In this document: piece by piece, positions 60,670 to 64,000 of the stretch | Numbering within the stretch: position 1 is the stretch's first letter | Layout: the number at the start of each line of letters is the position of its first letter | Origin: Chryseotalea sanaruensis | Lineage (GTDB): Bacteria; Bacteroidota; Bacteroidia; Cytophagales; Cyclobacteriaceae | Direction: 5' to 3' | NCBI RefSeq assembly: GCF_003990915.1 | Contig: NZ_BHXQ01000004.1 | Span: 434,001 to 498,000 of the forward strand | DNA: 64,000 bases | Position numbers and translations under genes: made by a program | Notes under the pieces: model-generated | Databases searched by the model: none | The model's input: only the letters and a program-made list of their open reading frames with translations | Told to the model about the DNA's origin: nothing

Positions 60670-61857
60670 ATGGAAACACGACCGGAAATCTCATTTGATG
60701 ACACAGCCACAGCTTTTTCTTATAAAAGCGATAAAGAAATACGTAAAGCCAATTTCGTATTTACTATCGTAAACCATCCATGGGTATCAAGTTTTGCAAC
60801 GGGAGCCGTTAAGTTGGGGCTTAAATTAGGCCTACCAATTGAAGGCCTGATCAGAACTACTGTTTTTGAGCATTTTTGCGGAGGAGAAAGTATAGAAGAG
60901 GCAGAACAAACTATACAAAAGTTAGGCAAATACCATGTAGGTGCCATCCTTGATTATTCAGTAGAAGGCGAACACAATGATGCTGCTTTTGATGCCACCC
61001 TTCAAGAGACCTTACGAACGATTGAGAAAGCTAAAAGCTCGGTGCATATTCCGTTTTCAGTTTTTAAAATGACAGGTCTTGCTTCGGCAGAGCTATTAGA
61101 GAATATTCAAAACGACAAGGCATTAAGCATAGATGAACAACAAGCCTGGGAGCGCGTGAAAAAACGTGTAGATATGGTTTGTGCAAAAGCTTTTGAAATG
61201 GGAGTGCCTGTATTGATAGATGCAGAAGAAACCTGGATACAAAATCCCATTGATGCTTTGGCTTATGACATGATGGCCAAATACAATAAACAAAAGGCCA
61301 TTGTTTTTAATACATACCAACTTTACAGGACGGAATCACTAAAAAATTTGCGCGAAGCTTTTCATGTAGCAGCTATGCATAATTATTTTTTTGGAGTAAA
61401 GCTGGTAAGGGGTGCTTATATGGAGAAAGAAAGAAAGCGCGCGGCAGATAATAATTATGCCGATCCCATCCAGCCTACTAAAGAAGCCACAGATGATGCC
61501 TTCAATAAGGCACTTGAGTTTTGCATAGATAATAAGCAACGCATTACCTTCATGTGCGGATCACATAATGATTACAGTAATTATTATCTGACCATACTCA
61601 TGAATAAACATGGCATGAACCCAGATGATAATCGTGTTTGGTTTGCGCAGCTATTTGGTATGAGTGATAATATTTCCTTTAACCTGGCCAAAGGCGGGTT
61701 TAATGTAGCCAAATATTTACCCTATGGTCCTGTTAAATCAGTAATGCCTTACTTACTTAGAAGAGCAGAAGAAAATACTTCGGTGGCAGGGCAAAGCAGC
61801 AGAGAATTGACCTTGATCAGAAAGGAATTAAGAAGAAGAAAAGATGAAAATGGTTAG
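60670..61857 (+). CDS. Proline dehydrogenase family protein
   Basis: This 395-residue flavin-dependent TIM-barrel protein oxidises proline to pyrroline-5-carboxylate. Family signatures are Y-S-V-E-G-E near residue 98, K-M-T-G-L-A near 138, I-D-A-E-E-T-W near 187, V-K-L-V-R-G-A-Y-M-E near 238, and F-A-Q-L-F-G-M-S-D near 321. The last motif and R-R-A-E-E-N near 367 are typical of PRODH. I start at 60670; an extension of 27 residues is possible but lies upstream of the promoter box. No P5C dehydrogenase partner is nearby. Confidence 0.92.
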   Translation: METRPEISFDDTATAFSYKSDKEIRKANFVFTIVNHPWVSSFATGAVKLGLKLGLPIEGLIRTTVFEHFCGGESIEEAEQTIQKLGKYHVGAILDYSVEGEHNDAAFDATLQETLRTIEKAKSSVHIPFSVFKMTGLASAELLENIQNDKALSIDEQQAWERVKKRVDMVCAKAFEMGVPVLIDAEETWIQNPIDALAYDMMAKYNKQKAIVFNTYQLYRTESLKNLREAFHVAAMHNYFFGVKLVRGAYMEKERKRAADNNYADPIQPTKEATDDAFNKALEFCIDNKQRITFMCGSHNDYSNYYLTILMNKHGMNPDDNRVWFAQLFGMSDNISFNLAKGGFNVAKYLPYGPVKSVMPYLLRRAEENTSVAGQSSRELTLIRKELRRRKDENG

Positions 61858-61907
61858 TTCTAAACTGCAATAACTATCAGCATAAGACAACCCTTTAAGA
61901 GATTATT

Positions 61908-61915
61908 TATTTTTG
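61908..61915 (+). promoter_or_regulatory. Probable -7 box for lysS
   Basis: TATTTTTG matches TAnnTTTG exactly, 14 bases before the ATG at 61930. No clear -33 TTTG. Confidence 0.5.
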
Positions 61916-61929
61916 TCAAAATTTAAGAT

Positions 61930-63663
61930 ATGCAACTAAGTGAACAGGAATTAGTACGCAGGCAAAGCCTGGCTGAATTGATCAAATTAGGTATTGATCC
62001 ATACCCAGCCGAATTGTTTGAAGTAAATGCTTCTGCTCAGGAAATCCTGGAAAACTATGAGCGTCATAAGAGTGACTACCGGCAAATATCAATTGCTGGT
62101 AGAATTATGAGCCGCAGAGTAATGGGAAATGCTTCCTTTGCTGAGTTGCAGGATGAGACTGGTCGTATACAGGTTTATTTCCGTAGAGATGACCTTTGCC
62201 CGGATGAAGACAAGACTCTATATAATACTGTATTCAAGAAATTAACAGATATTGGTGACATCATCGGTGTAAAAGGATATGGCTTTACAACACAGACTGG
62301 AGAAATTTCTATTCACGTTACTGAATTTAAAATACTTTCGAAATCACTCAAGCCGCTGCCTATTGTTAAAGAAACTGTAGATGAGCAAGGTGCTGTGCAC
62401 AAACATGATGCTTTTACGGATCCAGAGCAACGTTATAGAATGCGATATGTGGATTTGATTGTAAACCCTGAAGTACGTGAAACTTTTGTAAAGCGTAGCA
62501 AGTTGGTTAACACCATGCGTTCTTACCTAAACGATAAAAACTATTTAGAAGTAGAAACGCCTATTCTGCAACCACTGTATGGTGGTGCAGCTGCACGTCC
62601 GTTTAAAACACACCACAACACATTAGACATGACGCTTTATCTGCGTATAGCCAATGAGTTGTATTTAAAAAGATTAATTGTTGGTGGCTACCCAGGCGTT
62701 TACGAATTCTCAAAAGATTTTCGTAACGAAGGTATGTCCCGATTCCACAACCCTGAGTTTACCCAAATTGAACTTTATGTAGCCTACAAAGACTACTATT
62801 GGATGATGGAGCTGGTGGAGGAAATGATTGAGAAAGTAGCGCTGGAACTGCACGGTAAAACAGAAGTAACTGTAGGTGATAAAGTGATAGACTTTAAGCG
62901 TCCATGGAAACGATTTACAATGTTTGAAGCAATTGAACATTTCACAGGTATCGACATTTCTTCAATGGATGAAGCAGGATTAATTGAAACATGTAAAAAA
63001 TTACATGTGCCTTTCGATGCCACTATGGGTAAAGGCAAACTCATCGATCAGATTTTTGGCGAGAAGTGCGAAGGGCAACTGATACAGCCTACTTTCATTA
63101 CTGATTATCCGGTAGAAATGTCTCCGCTGGCAAAGAAGCACCGTACTAAACCTGGTTTAGTTGAACGCTTCGAAGCGATTTGTAATGGAAAGGAAATTTG
63201 TAATGCCTTTAGTGAATTGAACGATCCGCTCGATCAGCGTGCACGTTTTGAAGAACAGGTAGCTTTAGGTAAACGTGGCGATGAAGAGGCCATGACACTT
63301 GATGAGGACTTTTTAAGAGCACTGGAGTATGGTATGCCGCCAACGGCAGGTTTAGGTATTGGTATTGATCGTTTGAGTATGATCATGACCAACTCACCTT
63401 CTATTCAGGATGTACTTTTCTTCCCACAAATGAAGCCAGAAAAAGCAGCACCTGTTTTTGATGAGGCTGCCATGGAGGCTTTGGGTATTAGAAAGGATTT
63501 AGTTCAGATTATTCAAAAGCTGAACATACAATCAGTAGAACAATTTAAGGAAATAAAAGCTTCAAAATTGTTTAACGATGTGTGCGGCATGCGTAAGAAG
63601 ATGAAATTAGAAAGTGTGCAGAACCCTACGATGGAAGAGGTTGAGGCTTGGCTGAAGAACTAG
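61930..63663 (+). CDS. lysS: Lysyl-tRNA synthetase (class II)
   Basis: This 577-residue enzyme charges tRNA-Lys. An N-terminal OB-fold anticodon domain (about 50-160) is followed by the class II catalytic core: motif 1 near 200-215 ([11 protein letters not shown]), motif 2 near 258-270 ([18 protein letters not shown]), motif 3 near 475-485 (G-L-G-I-G-I-D-R-L). A tail of about 75 residues ([11 protein letters not shown]) makes it longer than the Escherichia enzyme; this extension is usual in Bacteroidota. A palindromic tract follows directly. Confidence 0.97.
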   Translation: MQLSEQELVRRQSLAELIKLGIDPYPAELFEVNASAQEILENYERHKSDYRQISIAGRIMSRRVMGNASFAELQDETGRIQVYFRRDDLCPDEDKTLYNTVFKKLTDIGDIIGVKGYGFTTQTGEISIHVTEFKILSKSLKPLPIVKETVDEQGAVHKHDAFTDPEQRYRMRYVDLIVNPEVRETFVKRSKLVNTMRSYLNDKNYLEVETPILQPLYGGAAARPFKTHHNTLDMTLYLRIANELYLKRLIVGGYPGVYEFSKDFRNEGMSRFHNPEFTQIELYVAYKDYYWMMELVEEMIEKVALELHGKTEVTVGDKVIDFKRPWKRFTMFEAIEHFTGIDISSMDEAGLIETCKKLHVPFDATMGKGKLIDQIFGEKCEGQLIQPTFITDYPVEMSPLAKKHRTKPGLVERFEAICNGKEICNAFSELNDPLDQRARFEEQVALGKRGDEEAMTLDEDFLRALEYGMPPTAGLGIGIDRLSMIMTNSPSIQDVLFFPQMKPEKAAPVFDEAAMEALGIRKDLVQIIQKLNIQSVEQFKEIKASKLFNDVCGMRKKMKLESVQNPTMEEVEAWLKN

Positions 63664-63750
63664 ACTTAAGACGTTAGTAGCAAGACATTAGACATAAGTA
63701 GCAAGACGTAAGATGCTACTCATATCTTGATACTTATGTCTTGCTACTAA
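63664..63750. repeat. Reiterated-word palindromic tract (GCAAGACGTAAG type)
   Basis: Words AGACGTTAGTAGCAAGAC, ATTAGACATAAGTAGCAAG and ACGTAAGATGCTACTC on the left are answered by ATACTTATGTCTTGCTACTA on the right. It lies between lysS and the end of the convergent lptD-like gene. The same words appear near ispD at 27175-27225. Confidence 0.75.
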
Positions 63751-63759
63751 AGTCTTTCT

Positions 63760-64000
63760 CTAGAAATTGTCAAAGAAAGGTTTTCTTCTTTCCATCTTTA
63801 AATCTTGTAGTACACTGGCCTTCACATTTATTCTAAAATCGTATTGGGTAAAGTAACCAAAGGGTGTCCAGTTTAAAGACATTGTCCAGCAGTGGAGATC
63901 GCGAAGTATGACAAGATTAGTTTGTGTCAGCTTCTTGGCTTCAAAATCGAAACCCGAATTGAACTGAATTTTCCATTGTTCCGATAAAGATAAATCACCA
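63760..64000 (-). CDS. C-terminal end of a probable LPS-assembly protein LptD
   Basis: About 80 C-terminal residues, reading from the window edge to a TAG at 63760-63762. The sequence L-R-D-L-H-C-W-T-M-S-L-N-W-T-P-F-G-Y-F, then I-N-V-K-A-S-V-L-Q-D-L-K, ends in R-R-K-P-F-F-D-N-F. This pattern is the conserved end of LptD-like outer-membrane proteins of Bacteroidota, which place LPS in the outer leaflet. Only a fraction is visible, so the call rests on the tail motif and beta-strand pattern. Confidence 0.75.
   Translation of the reverse strand, partial: GDLSLSEQWKIQFNSGFDFEAKKLTQTNLVILRDLHCWTMSLNWTPFGYFTQYDFRINVKASVLQDLKMERRKPFFDNF

Noticed and set aside
1..64000. rRNA, tRNA and riboswitch genes
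   Set aside because: No cloverleaf, conserved rRNA segment or recognisable aptamer core was found on reading both strands by eye; small RNAs could still be missed.

Overview
The window looks like the chromosome of a free-living Bacteroidota bacterium, most likely of the order Cytophagales. The evidence is: promoter boxes of the Bacteroidota type (TTTG, about 20 bases, then TAnnTTTG); secreted proteins with type IX secretion (T9SS) C-terminal sorting domains; SPFH plus ribbon-helix-helix genes; a long LysRS; a MenA-based menaquinone pathway; DAHP synthase fused to chorismate mutase; and few Shine-Dalgarno sequences. No rRNA, tRNA, CRISPR array, prophage or intact insertion sequence was seen.

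Layout. 0-9.4 kb is mostly housekeeping: a lipoprotein, a DUF3052 protein, a deoxyhypusine-synthase-like enzyme, argS, a membrane-anchored unknown, tandem glutathione peroxidases, a GreA/B-like protein, menA, and an ECF sigma factor with its YCII partner. 9.4-22.4 kb is an accessory block of very large secreted proteins: two T9SS propeller/lectin-type proteins on the minus strand, then two paralogous alpha/beta-hydrolase lipoproteins flanking an M43 zinc metalloprotease on the plus strand. Between the two halves lies 0.4 kb of decayed duplicate pieces of these same genes, and a possible transposase relic sits at the left edge. 22.7-40.7 kb is mixed core: DUF456, an NlpE/META lipoprotein, DUF486, ettA, ispD, queA, two tandem FtsX-like permeases, recA, a beta-barrel plus metallopeptidase pair, a PhoB/PhoR-like pair, RHH plus SPFH, and a pseudouridine synthase. 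40.8-43.4 kb is the rplM-rpsI-rpsB-tsf operon behind an excellent promoter. 43.5-56.0 kb holds divIC/ftsB, a MuiA-like protein, a TonB receptor with a YfiR protein, Ppx/GppA, acyl-CoA carboxylase, an M42 peptidase, two more YfiR proteins and a PAS histidine kinase. 56.0-64.0 kb holds a BtuF-like metal receptor, the shikimate genes aroA, aroB and aroF-CM, proline dehydrogenase, lysS and the end of a probable lptD.

Two families of non-coding repeats are the most unusual content. The first is a MITE-like element of about 90-130 bp, with inverted ends close to CAATGTCGTTTAGTTAAG, present five times. One copy lies exactly between two convergent genes and supplies the same last three residues (N-V-V) and stop codon to both. 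The second is a set of intergenic palindromic tracts built by loosely reiterating a short word, with a different word from tract to tract. They sit even inside the ribosomal operon and between the two-component genes, and one supplies the C-terminus of ispD.

I found no clear new defence or biosynthetic system. The best candidates for undescribed biology are the two repeat families, the hydrolase/M43/T9SS island with its local duplication debris, and the threefold YfiR set linked to a TonB receptor and a soluble PAS kinase.
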